Part shown: piece after piece, positions 1-11,138 of the stretch
Numbering within the stretch: the first letter of the stretch is position 1
Layout of the letters: each line of letters begins with the position of its first letter
Origin: Rhipidocladum racemiflorum
Lineage: Eukaryota; Streptophyta; Magnoliopsida; Poales; Poaceae
Direction of reading: 5' to 3'
Assembly (NCBI GenBank): GCA_036346355.1
Contig: CM070583.1
Location: 62,001-126,000, forward strand
Length of the DNA stretch: 64,000 nt
Notes under the pieces: model-generated
The model's database searches: none
Seen by the model: the letters and a program-made list of their open reading frames with translations, nothing else
Told to the model about the DNA's origin: nothing
Made by a program: the position numbers and the translations under genes

Positions 1-275
1 TCAATATCCCTTGTACTTCACTGACCCAACAACACAATAATGTAGCTTCGCGTCCAAAATAAGTTTCGTAAATAATACCTGTGAAACACGAAGCCCGAAT
101 CAAATATTGGAAAAAAGGAAAGCTAAACCACTAGTTCTACTCTTTGCGTTGTGGGTTTTCTCAACTCACTCGCAGCTTTATGAACTCGAAACAATGGCTC
201 ACGATTGCCTGATAGAAATACATGCGGCCTTGTAATTTATAGCGAGTACGCGAGGGAGAAACGAGCCAGCTGGTG

Positions 276-600
276 GCACATCAGCGCTCGGAGCGAGGGG
301 CCAAGACAGGAAAGCGGCACGTGGGAGCGCTTTGCGGCGCGCTGGGGTCCAGTCAGAAGCTTCACAGATCTGGCATTAGCTAGCAATCAAGCGGCACATT
401 AGCGTCGAGGCGAGGGGTCGGACAGAAAGCGCCACGTGGCGGCGTTCTGTGGAAGTCTGGCGGTTCTAAGCTGCGACTCACGATGCTTTGGTAGTGCACG
501 AGGCGATTGCAGCACATTAGCTTGCGATGCGAGGGGCCGGGACAGGACAGCGGCACATAGCAGCGGTTGCAGCGCGCGGTGGGGGCCTAGCTGAAGTGAA
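276..600. repeat. Three degenerate tandem copies of an ~118-bp GC-rich unit
   Basis: Three copies begin with CACATCAGCG, CACATTAGCG and CACATTAGCT, and each runs into a GAGGGG motif at 295, 412 and 531 (spacing 117 and 119 bp). Each continues with a GACAGG/GACAGA and GCGGCAC/GCGCCAC stretch. Similarity between copies is partial, so the repeat is old. It lies just outside the 188-bp satellite and has no coding signal I can support. Confidence 0.6.
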
Positions 601-728
601 GCTGCAGCTGGCAGTGGCCTGGCCGTAGAGTACCGTGAACATAGATGACAACTTGAAACTTTTCGGCACGCCATAGAGTATCACGCTTGAGTCTAATTTT
701 TTGGAATAACGAAGCTGACTTGCTCTCC

Positions 729-749
729 GGTATACGGACTACCATATTC
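729..749 (-). repeat. Isolated inverted fragment of the 188-bp satellite unit
   Basis: The stretch GGTATACGGACTACCATATT is nearly the reverse complement of the satellite segment AATATGGTAGTCCATATACC. It sits about 280 bp before the first full unit and in the opposite orientation. It is the only inverted copy I noticed. Confidence 0.5.
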
Positions 750-878
750 TCAACGTGGAAGACAATATAAAATGTTGGACGGTTCAGTGAGGGTTGGAAA
801 AACTGTTTTAAAAAAAGCTGGAAAAGATGACAACATGCGCGCCCAGCTTTGTCAGAGTGAAATAACACGTGCAAAACT

Positions 879-926
879 GTCATGTTAGCTTTTTCTGCAT
901 TTGTCATGTTAGCTTTTTCTGTATTT
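879..926 (+). repeat. Short 24-bp tandem duplication (GTCATGTTAGCTTTTTCTG)
   Basis: GTCATGTTAGCTTTTTCTG occurs twice in direct succession, followed by CATTT and TATTTT. The next bases (GTCATATCAGTG, GTCATCTCACC, GCATGTCACC) look like further decayed copies. No gene is visible around it. Confidence 0.7.
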
Positions 927-1004
927 TGTCATATCAGTGTTTTCAGCGTGTTGTCATCTCACCATTCTTAGCCTTTTGGCATGTCACCATTCATATAGGT
1001 GCGA

Positions 1005-3866
1005 GGGAACCTGTGCGGGCTATAATAGTTAGGGTTATTGGGCGTTGAGAATTTATATGCAAAGAGAGTTGTAACTGAGATATTTTTACAGAATATGGTA
1101 GTCCGTATACCAAATAGCAAATCTGCTACATTCGGCCCAAAAAATAACTTCCAACATGCTTTTTTAAGGGCCACCCAAAAGCCTTCATCGTTAGGGTTCG
1201 CGCGCTACTATAATACTTAGGGTTATTACGCGTTAAGAATTGATATGTGAAGAAAGTTGTAACTGAGATATTTCTGTACTATAATACTTAGGGTTATTGG
1301 GCGTTGAGAATTTATATGCGAAGAGAGCTGTAACTGAGATATTTTTGATGAATATGGTAGTCCATATACCAAATAGCAAATGTGGTACATCCACCCCAAA
1401 AAATAATTTCGAACATGCTTACTGACGGGCCGCCGAAAATCCTTCATCGTTAGGGTTTGTGCGCGACAATAATACTTAGGGTTATTGGGCGTTGAGAATT
1501 TATATGCGAAGAGAGTTGTAACTGAGATATTTTTGATGAATATGGTAGTCCATATACCAAATAGCAAATGTGGTACATCCGCCCCAAAAAAATAATTTCG
1601 AACATGCTTTCTGACGGGCCGCCGAAAATCCTTCATCGTTAGGGTTTGTGCGCGACTATAATACTTAGGGTTATTGGGCGTTGATAATTTATATGCGAAG
1701 AGAGTTGTAACTGAGATATTTTTGATGAATATGGTAGTCCATATACCAAATAGCAAATGTGGTACATCCACCCCAAAAAATAATTTCGAACATGCTTTCT
1801 GACGGGCCGCCGAAAATCCTTCATCGTTAGGGTTTGTGCGCGACTATAATACTTAGGGTTATTGGGCGTTGAGAATTTATATGCGAAGAGAGTTGTAACT
1901 GAGATATTTTTGATGAATATGGTAGTCCATATACCAAATATCAAATGTGGTACATCCGCCCCAAAAATAATTTCGAACATGCTTTCTGACGGGCCGCCGA
2001 AAACCCTTCATCGTTAGGGTTTGTGCGCGACTATAATACTTAGGGTTATTGGGCGTTGAGAATTTATATGCAAAGAGAGTTATAACTGAGATATTTTTGA
2101 TGAATATGGTAGTCCATATACCAAATAGCAAATGTGGTATATCCGCCTCAAAAAATAATTTCGAACATGCTTTCTGACGGGCCGCCGAAAGTCCTTCATC
2201 GTGAGGGTTTGTGCGCGACTATAATACTTAGGGTTATTGGGTGTTGAGAATTTATATGCGAAGAGAGTTGTAACTGAGATATTTTTGCAGAATATGGTAG
2301 TCCATATACCAAATAGCAAATCTGGTACATCCGCCCCAAAAAATAATTTCGAACATGCTTTCTGACGGGCCGCCGAAAATCCTTAATCGTTAGTGTTTGT
2401 GCGCGCATATAATACTTAGGGTTATTGGGCGTTGAGAATTTATATGCGAAGAGAGTTGTAACTGAGATATTTTTGCAGAATATGGTAGTCCATATACCAA
2501 ATAGCAAATCTGGTACATCCGCCCCAAAAAATAATTTCGAACATGTTTTCTGACGGGCCGCCAAAAATCCTTCATCGTTAGGGTTTGTGCGCGCATATAA
2601 TACTTAGTGCTATTGGGCGTTGAGAATTTATATGCGAAGAGAGTTGTAACTGAGATATTTTTGCAGAATATGGTAGTCCATATACCAAATAGCAAATCTG
2701 GTACATCCACCCCAAAAAATAATTTCGAACATGCTTTCTGACAGGCCGCCGAAAATCCTTCATCGTTAGGGTTTGTGCGCACATATAATACTTACGGTTA
2801 TTGGGCGTTGAGAATTTATATGCGAAGAGAGTTGTAACTGAGATATTTTTGCAGAATATGGTAGTCCATATACCAAATAGCAAATCTGGTACATCCGCCC
2901 CAAAAAATAATTTCGAACATGCTTTACGGCCAGGGCGAAAATCCTTCATCGTTAGGGTTTGTGCGCGCATATAATACTTAGGGTTATTGGGCGTTGAGAA
3001 TTTATATGCGAAGAGAGTTGTAACTGAGATATTTTTGATGAATATGGTAGTCCATATACCAAATAGCAAATCTGGTACATCCACCCCAAAAAATAATTTC
3101 GAACATGCTTTCTGACGGGCCGCCAAAAATCCTTCATCGTTAGGGTTTGTGCGCGACTATAATACTTAGGGTTATTGGGCGTTGAGAATTTATATGCGAA
3201 GAGAGTTGTAACTGAGATATTTTTGCAGAATATGGAAGTCCATATACCAAATAGCAAATCTGGTACATCCGCCCCAAAAAATAATTTCGAACATGCTTTA
3301 CGGCCAGACGTAGAAAATCCTTCATCGTTAGGGTTTGTGCGCGCATATAATATTTACGGTTATTGGGCGTTGAGAATTTATATGCGAAGAGAGTTGTAAC
3401 TGAGATATTTTTGCAGAATATGGTAGTCCATATACCAAATAGCAAATCTGGTACATCCGCCCCAAAAAATAATTTCGAACATGCTTTCTGACGGGCCGCC
3501 GAAAATCCTTCATCGTTAGGGTTTGTGCACGCATATAATACTTAGGGTTATTGGGCGTTGAGAATTTATATGCGAAGAGAGTTGTAACTGAGATATTTTT
3601 GATGAATATGGTAGTCCATATACCACATAGCAAATCTGGTACATCCGCCCCTAAAAATAATTTCGAACATGCTTTCTGACGGGCCGCAGAAAATCCTTCA
3701 TCGTTAGGGTTTGTGCGCGCATATAATACTTACGGTTATTGGGCGTTTAGAATTTATATGCGAAGAGAGTTGTAACTGAGATATTTTTGCAGAATATGGT
3801 AGTCCATATACCAAATAGCAAATCTGGTACATCCGCCCCAAAAAATAATTTTGAACATGCTTTCTG
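1005..3866. repeat. 188-bp satellite-like tandem array, ~15 units
   Basis: The anchor GGTTATTGGGCGTTGAG (or a variant) recurs at 1032, 1219, 1291, 1479, 1668, 1856, 2043, 2231, 2419, 2607, 2795, 2981, 3169, 3357, 3545 and 3733. Spacing is 186-189 bp except one 72-bp truncated unit at 1219-1291. Each unit carries two telomere-like motifs (CTTAGGGTTA and GTTAGGGTTT). Units fall into two main types: TTTTTGATGAATATGG with AAATGTGGTAC mostly at 1291-2230, and TTTTTGCAGAATATGG with AAATCTGGTAC mostly to the right. The array ends abruptly at about 3866 beside the MULE third ORF. I do not recognise it as a named grass centromeric satellite. Minus-strand ORFs in it are open by chance: 188 is not a multiple of 3, so frames rotate from unit to unit. 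Confidence 0.95.
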
Positions 3867-4136
3867 AGCGAGAGAAACTCTAGTTCAAACAGAATACTTA
3901 TTTTATTAAGATGGTTGTACCACAAATGCATAAAAGCACTACATAGTCCGTCACACACAATTATTGAACGTTCCAGCATGAACAAAAGAAGGGTGCTACC
4001 GGCCCGGACTAAGTACTCCCCTCGCTACTATCGCGAACTGCACCTGGAGCCTGGGAAGGTCCTGGCTCCCACAGAGCCGCCAAGAAGTGTTGGAACGCCT
4101 CAGACTGCTCAACACGCCGCACGGACTTCCGTGCAG

Positions 4137-4782
4137 TTACTCTGAGAGGCGGACCTCGTCGACGCTTGACCCTCGCAGCGTCTGGGGTCGAGCCTCTACG
4201 TGGAAGGTCCTCTTGGGCTGGGGCAGGCAGTGGTGGTGCTGCACATGTCTGGGTGGAGATGGAGCGGCTCCACGCTGCAAGTCCTTGAGCTGAACGATCT
4301 CCAGCCTCGCTGCAGCAAGATCCCTGTAAGTGTCTTGAAGCTCACAAGAAATGTGGACATACGCCTCGTCCTGCGCCCGGATGAGCCCACCCATGTGCAC
4401 AATGGTGGGGGTCTGACTCCAACTCTAATCTTCGGAACCGGTTGTGACTCCTCCCCAACTCATGGGAGGGAAAGAGCCGGTACGGAGTGTCCTCCAACTG
4501 GTAGCGGTAGCTCTCGCCGAAGTGAAGGAGAGCCTGCCTGGCCGCATCCTGCAGAGCATCATCGAGCTTTAGCCGCTCCACTGTGAAGTACCGGATCCGG
4601 TCATTCCACTGAGGACCCTTGGCGAAGATGAGCAATCCCACTGTCCAAAAGTTCTGGCTAAAGCGGGGCACGGAAATGCAGCGGTACTCCGGGCGACGAG
4701 TGTAGCCCAGCTCCTGGAGCATCAAAGATAGCTCCTCACAAAATCCTCCCTCCGTCATGGCAAACGAGGTGAAGACAGGCAT
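4137..4782 (-). pseudogene. Third ORF of the MULE, unrecognised, frameshifted
   Basis: I do not recognise this protein. The first part (4782-4342) opens with MPVFTSFAMTEGGFCEELS and continues with segments such as FWTVGLLIFAKGPQWNDR and YRYQLEDTPYRLFPSHEL. The reading then passes, via a frameshift near 4400, to a frame with a short helical, coiled-coil-like stretch (ELQDTYRDLAAARLEIVQL). It is the last gene in the minus-strand series of transposase, PMD gene and this ORF, about 370 bp beyond the PMD gene. It has no transposase catalytic motif and no clear zinc-binding motif. It may be an accessory protein of the element or a captured host fragment. A spliced gene rather than a frameshifted one is possible. 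Confidence 0.5.
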
Positions 4783-5152
4783 CTACAAAATTTTGAAGCA
4801 AGACAAGGTCAGTAAAACATTTAAGATATAATATAGGGGAAGGAAGAGCAAGATACTACGATAGAATACGTAGAAGTGAAGAAGCTTATAAGTGCGTAAA
4901 TATGTCATGAAAAATTTAATCGTTAAGGCTTTGCCGTTCTAACTAGGTCACGTCCTACAGTATTACCTTCCACAGGTCATGTTAGAGCAATTATTCGTAC
5001 AATACACATTATTTCGAACTGTACTGAAGGTTGTAGCCACCAACATTATCGAATACGGGAAATGGACAGCACTTTGTCCAATTTGCACGCATCTTTAGTA
5101 CGTACAATTAGTAATTACATGAGACAGAGGCCCTACATGAAGTTATTTTACA
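4783..5152. other. Spacer between the MULE third ORF and the PMD gene
   Basis: AT-rich sequence between two same-strand ORFs of the element. I see no coding potential, RNA gene or clear repeat here. Confidence 0.5.
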
Positions 5153-7745
5153 TTATTGGCGGCCCCCGCGGCGACGTCCAGCTTGCCTTCTCATGAATTC
5201 CTCAGGGCTGTACGCAACTGGGGGACCTGTGATCCTCTGTCCTGCGACCTGTGATGGCCCCTGCCTACTCGGACCTGGGCGGTCATCAACATCTTCCTCA
5301 GGGGGAGGTGCACCCGACGCAAATGTATATTGTCGCGAGGCCTGGTGGGAATAGTTGTACCATGCATCTGGATTGGTCGTTTGTAGTGGACCCACATGCA
5401 GTATGTTTGCAACCGGTTGCGGTTGCGAGATGCCCGGTTGCCCCCCTAGTAGAGCAGTAAATGTAGTATGTCCTGACATCAACTCGAAGTCGAAAGCACC
5501 AGGCTCGCTCGGCTTTGTGGTTGGATCAGAGTCCGTCGCGTAGGACTGCGAGAAATGTGGCGCTTCCGGTGCAGGCGGTGGGGCCGACGTGCCAGGTATG
5601 TCGTCCCATGGTGACCACGGTTCTGCTGGGCCCGACGTAACAAGCTGCTCCTGCTCCCTTTGTGCCCAAGGATCAGTTGGGACTTCAACACGGGGGCTAG
5701 GATGATGGCGCGCTGACTGGCTTCCCACATGGGACGTGGATGCACGTCCTGGGGCGTCCTCTCATTCGCCACTTGAGGGACGGATGCTGACGGACCGCCT
5801 GGCATATGAGGTATGAGTTGGATCCATGCGAGGAGAGCCGTAGTTGCGTGGCCGTCGTGCAGAGCCTCCAAGCCCACGCATCGCCGAGAGTAATCTGGCC
5901 CCCTGAGACGCGAAGTAACGTCTCATTTGATTGGCTGCCGACGTCGAGCCAGAGGACCCCAGAGGGTGGGACGCCAGTTCATCGGCATGGGCAATTATTT
6001 GCGATGCCTCCCGAGTCTGCGTTGCAGTATGTAGTTATTAGGAATTTGAATATGAAAGTTATGATAAATATTACTACTACGATGGGTGCACCAGAGTCTG
6101 TGCATGACGCGACTTTTCTTCTGGGTACGCCATGGCGCGTGGTTCGATCTCCTGGCTAAGCAACGTGGCACGCGTGCGGCCGCGGTACCATGCAAGGTAG
6201 CTGTCGTACTCGTCGGGGTCGTACGGCCCAATGGGATCGACCACCTCCTGCAATGCTGACTCGACCCATCGCGTGATGTGCGTAGCGTGGACTGCGGTCC
6301 AATCGACTGCTCCCGCACTACCCATAGCGCTTCTCCTGTAATGGTCAATACATTCTAAAGGCAAGTTTTTTACGAAGATGACAATAATGACACAAATGAA
6401 ATACGTACCGTCGACCTCCCAAAGATCCCGCGGTGGTGGAACCGGGATTATCTGCCGCCACCCGAACTGTCGTTGGACGCGTTCGGGCGAATAGACCTCC
6501 ACCGCGTTCATGTACACGACGAAGCAAGTCGTCATCCAAAATGACATGTCCACCAGGAAGCAACCAGAGATGAGCCCGTCGGTGGCAATTTCGTCGGCTC
6601 GTTGCGGCATCCATGGATCCCATGTCACATTGTCAGCGGTTAGTAGGTCCACATCTGCTACCACCCGCCTGTAGCTCGCCTGGTCATCAAGCGGCGACCA
6701 TCTTAGTCGTGCGTGCATCCAACGATGACCCATAGTGGGGCGAGAGGGCTCTGGCATGTCATGGGCCACATCGATGGGGTAGTACCTTCTACGGATTGTA
6801 GGCCTAGATATCGGAAGGTACTCCCAACTCCACATCTGCAGCATTTGCACGCATCCAGTAATTGTGCCCCTAGCAGTATGTCGTACGCATGCTTCGCACA
6901 ACCCACGGTACGTGTCAGCTAGGACCGCGGATGCCCAGCTGTATGTCGTCATATCCTCTAGGTTTGCGGCCAACTCTCGAGCTAACCAAACTATATGCGG
7001 GGAGATGGTGTCACTGTTCGTGGTCGTGAACATCAAACCACCAAGCAAGCAATACAGATAAACTTCGTAATGTCGTTCTATGGTAGCTCCGTCTGCATCC
7101 TGTGGGCATGGTTGGTACTCTTGTAATGCTTGTAGCCAGCTCATTGACACTCCGGTATCCTTACATGTGTACGGCACCCCAAACCTGCAGGTACTCCGGA
7201 TTAATGAGGTACATCATATCGTTATCATTTTAGACATTACTTAACAAATACTCTCAATGTACCTGGCCGTCACGTACTCGCCACGAGGCCTCTTCTGGCC
7301 GGATAGCACCACAAAGTTGGCCCCTAATGGGGAGGCCGGTGAGCATGGCTACGTCTCTTAGAGTGATGGTCATCTCACCGAATGGAAAGTGAAATGTGTG
7401 CGTCTCGGCCGCCATCGATCAATCGAGACCCGAAGAAGTGCCCGATCGAGGCCTGGCATCGGCGTGGTCATGCCCCTTCCATCGTAGTCTCGTCCATGAG
7501 AAGCGCGAAGGGTAGTAGACTGCGCGGGCGAGTGGAATATGGAACCGCCGTCCAACCCGGTATTTTGTGCAACGACCGTGATCTGAGAGGGCAATCAAGC
7601 GTGCACGCAATTAAGGTTAGAGGCATCGCAAATATTGCACCACATGTAACATACAATTGTGTCGCACCTCAGATCCTGAACAAATCTCCCTCGCACGGTG
7701 TTTCGCATCAACCGACTCACTGAGTAGCTCTGGAAGTGCAATGCC
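5153..7745 (-). pseudogene. Plant mobile domain (PMD) protein gene carried by the MULE
   Basis: The PMD is the domain of MAIN/MAIL1-type nuclear proteins and is also known from plant transposons. Segments: about 7415-7256 encodes ETHTFHFPFGEMTITLRDVA, the typical PMD start motif. About 7177-6409 holds the main body with WLARELA, MLQMWSWEYLPISRP, LRWSPLDD and FVVYMNAVEVYSPERVQRQF, all typical of PMD proteins. After a probable intron (GTACGT at 6408 to TTACAG at 6336) come VDWTAVHATHITRWVESAL and YDPDEYDSYLAWYRG. About 5728-5153 encodes a Pro/Ser-rich tail ending RRQAGRRRGGRQ. An earlier segment near 7745 may be the true start. Frames change between segments and not every junction fits canonical splicing, so I call it damaged. 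Its position just downstream of the transposase in the same orientation implies it moved with the element. Confidence 0.75.
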
Positions 7746-7926
7746 CGCCATAGCCTGCAATGTCAACGCGCGGTAATAGGAATACACGCCGAGTACGCAA
7801 TGCTACGTACCCAATATGAAGGAAGGTACGCACTAGTAAGTACACAATTAGAAAGTACACATTACTGAGTACACAATACGAAAGTACGCACTACTTAGTA
7901 CACAATGTCAAATTATGCACTGCTAA

Positions 7927-10524
7927 TTAAGTACTACGTGGATTGGGGCACCTCCTGCGGTCATGTCTAGGTTGTTTGCATAATGAGCACTTTCGCAAAC
8001 CATCTACCGCATCAGCCGCATCCATGTCACCTTGCATTCTGGTTCCCCTTGGCCTTCCTGGCTCTGTGCGTCTAGTCACGGGGTACGGTTTCCAGGTGGG
8101 GCCCTCGATGAGCTTGTAGTTCGCTCCAACTGTGAACGAACTCATCTTTGGACACCAAGTGTTCTTCAAAGCATGCACGGTGTAGTATGGTGAGATGAAC
8201 TGTGATGCATCGTTCCCACCCATGTCGCGACATGCGGCCAACACATGGGAGCACGGGATGTGATGCAGCTTCGACTTGTTGCACGCGTGCAGTAGCCTCC
8301 TCCGCCCCAACCGCATCACCGCACGGTGTCCCCGCGAGATACCAGTTGGTACTTGCGCTTGCACATCACCTCAAATTTATTCGTGCCTAGGTCATAAATC
8401 CTAGTGCGGTGGAAGTGTGCCTTCTGCCTTCTCGATTGGAGGATCTTCTCCACTCTTGGTGCGTACGTAGTGACATACGCCTCGTAGCGTTCGCAATCAC
8501 GAGTAATCAGCCGCCCGGTAAAAGGTGAGCTCAATGATTGAACACAACGGAAGGCCGCGAACACCCTTCAGTACGTTGTTGAAAGCCTCCGCTATGTTCG
8601 TGGTCATAACGTTGTACCTAAAATGGTTTATGTTAGCTTCAACGAGAATTCACCTAAACACCGCGGTAATTACCATGAACTACTGGTTTGTCCGTACCTC
8701 GCTCCGTTCGTGTCATGGAGTAGCGCCCACCGCTCGGTGGCTTCCCGTAATCCATCGGTGAAGGTGGGCGCGTCTGACTAACCAAAGTCCGGCCCGCCAC
8801 CACTTGAGAGCGTAGTTCTTTGTTCTGTGATTGGTCGTCTTCCATCATCTTCCGTGTGGCGTCGTTCAGCTGCGTCCATATCGTGTTGAACTTGTGAGGT
8901 TGGTTTTGAAGGCACATGGCTTTTAACCTCTTCACCATCGCCTTGTTCTTGTAGCTTGAATACAAGTTCACACCTAGGTGTCGCATGCACCAGCTTCTCT
9001 CCACATCAGGCCAGTTCACCAAGGAGCTTGTGCTGTCGTGCATGACATCCAACGCGTGGAGAAGGCCTTTGTTGCGGTCCGACACAACGCAAACGCCCTC
9101 CCTCGTACCCACGACCCGGCTCTTAAGCAGTGCCAAGAACCACAGCCAACTATCGTTGTTCTCACTCTCCACGAGAGCGAACGCCAATGGGATGATCTGG
9201 ATATTTGCATCTGCAACAAGTGCAGTTAGCAGCGTCCCACGGAACTTCCCACTCAGGAATGTACCGTCGACGCAAATAACCGGTCTGCAGTACCTAAAAG
9301 CTTCGATGCATTGTCCAAACGACCAGAATAGCCTGACGAGGTACCGGTCCACCGGGCTCAAAGACCCGTCCTCCATCCTTACATGCTCATCCCCGGTCTG
9401 AATCGAGTGCCTGGGTTTGTCATGGCTATCTTCTGTAATAATCTAGGAGCAAAGTTGAAGGACTCCTCGAATCCCCCAAAAAGCATCTTCAATGCCTTCT
9501 GTTTTGCTCTCCAGGCTGTGCTATACGTGATCACCATCCTGTGTTTTGTTTGCATCTCCTCCATAATTCTACGGGGGGTCATCGCGATGTCGGTTCCAAC
9601 GATGTTCACTATGTTCTGCGCTACGTACTTCGCGTTCATAATATCGCTCATGTTCCTTATGGATTCCTCGGTGCACGTATGAGGAATATGTACACCAACC
9701 TTAAAGTAATCCTCGTGCTTTGGTTGGTGAACTCGTACAAAGAAGGGACAATGGGGGTACTTTTTGCACCTAACCTCGTACACGGTGCGATCCGATCGGT
9801 GACGAGTGTGCTCCCGTCTTGTCACGACGACGTACGTGCTTAGGAAGTGAATTGCCTCCTGCTTGTTACGGAAACGTTGCCCACCTCGAATGTCATTATG
9901 GGTCTGCGCCCAAGCGGACGTGTTACTGTAATCCACAAGGGTACAATCCAGCAGACCAATGGCTCAAAAGTATTGTATAGCAGGTGCTGGGTCATCATCG
10001 TCCGCCACTCCTTCATCCCCGCTACCGCCACCTTCACCAACCTCCGCCGCATCAACTTGTTCTTCGCCATGCCCCGAGGTCCACTCCTCCACAGTTGGTG
10101 GATCCTGTGGTGGATCCTGTGGCCCATGTGACAAATCATGGTCTACTGCTTCGAAAGTAGACCCGAACTCCTCGGATTGGTGTCGTGCCAATACCTCTAC
10201 ATACACTCCTAACTCGAAATTCTCTTCGTTCGCTTTGCGGGCATACAAATCCCACGAACTATTATATCTCAGCTGGAAGAGTGTGTACACAACCATAGAG
10301 CTGTTTGGAACGTATCGTGGACGAACCCCTTCTAGACGAACCCTCTGTGTATCACGGTTCACACGTAGTAGGGCAACAACATGTGATTTTAGCTGGCCCA
10401 ATTCACTCGGGATGGCTATTGTGCTGTCTACGTGCATGCAGTTGTCCATGGTCACCACTCTGCCGTGCAAAACAGAGGGCCGTTCTCCATGATATATTTT
10501 CAAAAATGTGTCCATCTGTTGCAC
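7927..10524 (-). pseudogene. MuDR/MULE transposase, decayed
   Basis: Domains in order. 10524-9964: acidic N-terminal region (VDAAEVGEGGGSGDEGV) ending in one in-frame TGA. 9936-9379: MuDR-type DNA-binding domain, with the pattern FRNKQEAIHFLSTYVVV and the cysteines of VRCKKYPHCPFFVRV, ending PHTC. 9376-8654: MULE DDE transposase core with ICVDGTFLSGKFRGTLLTA (first Asp), VVSDRNKGLLHALD (second Asp) and the conserved ALVESENNDSWLWFLALL. About 8620-8316: the NIAEAFNNVLKGVRGLP block. 8364-7927: SWIM-type zinc finger (HACNKSKLHHIPCSHVLAAC) and a C-terminal CCHC knuckle (CSLCKQPRHDRRRC). At least one nonsense codon and frameshifts near 9379, 8750 and 8320 break it. It would act in the nucleus to cut at the element's terminal inverted repeats. 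Confidence 0.88.
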
Positions 10525-10739
10525 AAATATTAAACCTTTTAGTCTTTACAATTAATTATGGATAGCATTAAACTTTGCACAAATAAAAGTATCATTAATT
10601 ATGCATAGCATTAAACTTTAGTAATGTGCACCTCGATTGCTGCAGCAACAAGTTTACGATGAATATCAATTCTGCCTTCGGTTGTCTTGGAATCGTGATT
10701 TCCTCTGAAGAACCAAAATAGAAGCTCAATTAATAGTTA

Positions 10740-10920
10740 AACTATGGATAACCAGAAAATAGAACTTCACGCAATAACTAGAGAATGGAACTTCACGTAG
10801 TTGGAGTAGCCAGAGAATGGAATTTCACTAGCTCACTGCAACTTCACGCTCGATGAAACTTCGTGCTCGCCAGGGAGAAACTTCACGCTCGCATAGAATG
10901 AAACTTCACTTGCTAATCAC
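10740..10920. repeat. Cluster of AACTTCAC(G) short repeats
   Basis: Seven or eight copies of (A)ACTTCAC, often followed by GCTCG, occur in 180 bp, together with repeated AGAGAATGGAA. The cluster lies just upstream of the MULE transposase start, where subterminal binding-site repeats of DNA transposons often sit. That role is my inference only. Confidence 0.6.
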
Positions 10921-11138
10921 TCGTGAACGTCGTTTTCCTGTTCCCTCGATCCTCTTTATATAGCCAGGAAGTTTTCATTTGCGTTAATCACGGAGATTCA
11001 CGATCACTTCCGTCACTTCATTGTCTGTTTGGTGCGCCGAAAGCAGGAAAATGCAATTTGGCCAGTTGCGTCCTTGACAAACTGATGAGATTCCATGCAT
11101 GCACCAAAGCAGCAAAGCACCAAAGCACCAAAAGCACC

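Larger units (their letters stand above)
4137..10524 (-). mobile_element. Mutator-like element (MULE) coding region with PMD gene and third ORF
   Basis: Three minus-strand genes are collinear: a MuDR-type transposase (10524-7927), a plant mobile domain gene (about 7745-5153) and a third ORF (4782-4137). Transposase plus accessory ORFs in one orientation argues for one large MULE. I could not identify terminal inverted repeats or the expected ~9-bp target duplication, so the true borders are not fixed. The left end may lie in or beyond the 188-bp array; the right end may lie in the short-repeat blocks at 10740-11400. Each gene carries stops or frameshifts, so this copy is probably not autonomous now. 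Confidence 0.8.

Noticed and set aside
1226..3633. Long minus-strand ORFs (up to 182 aa) in the satellite array
   Set aside because: The unit length (188) is not a multiple of 3, so the same sequence is read in rotating frames; the ORFs are open by chance and have no domain.
1005..3866. CRISPR-like array
   Set aside because: Units are 188 bp with no short repeat/unique spacer structure, and the window is eukaryotic.
4200..4586. 128-aa plus-strand ORF
   Set aside because: It is opposite the third ORF of the MULE, which has better composition and collinearity.
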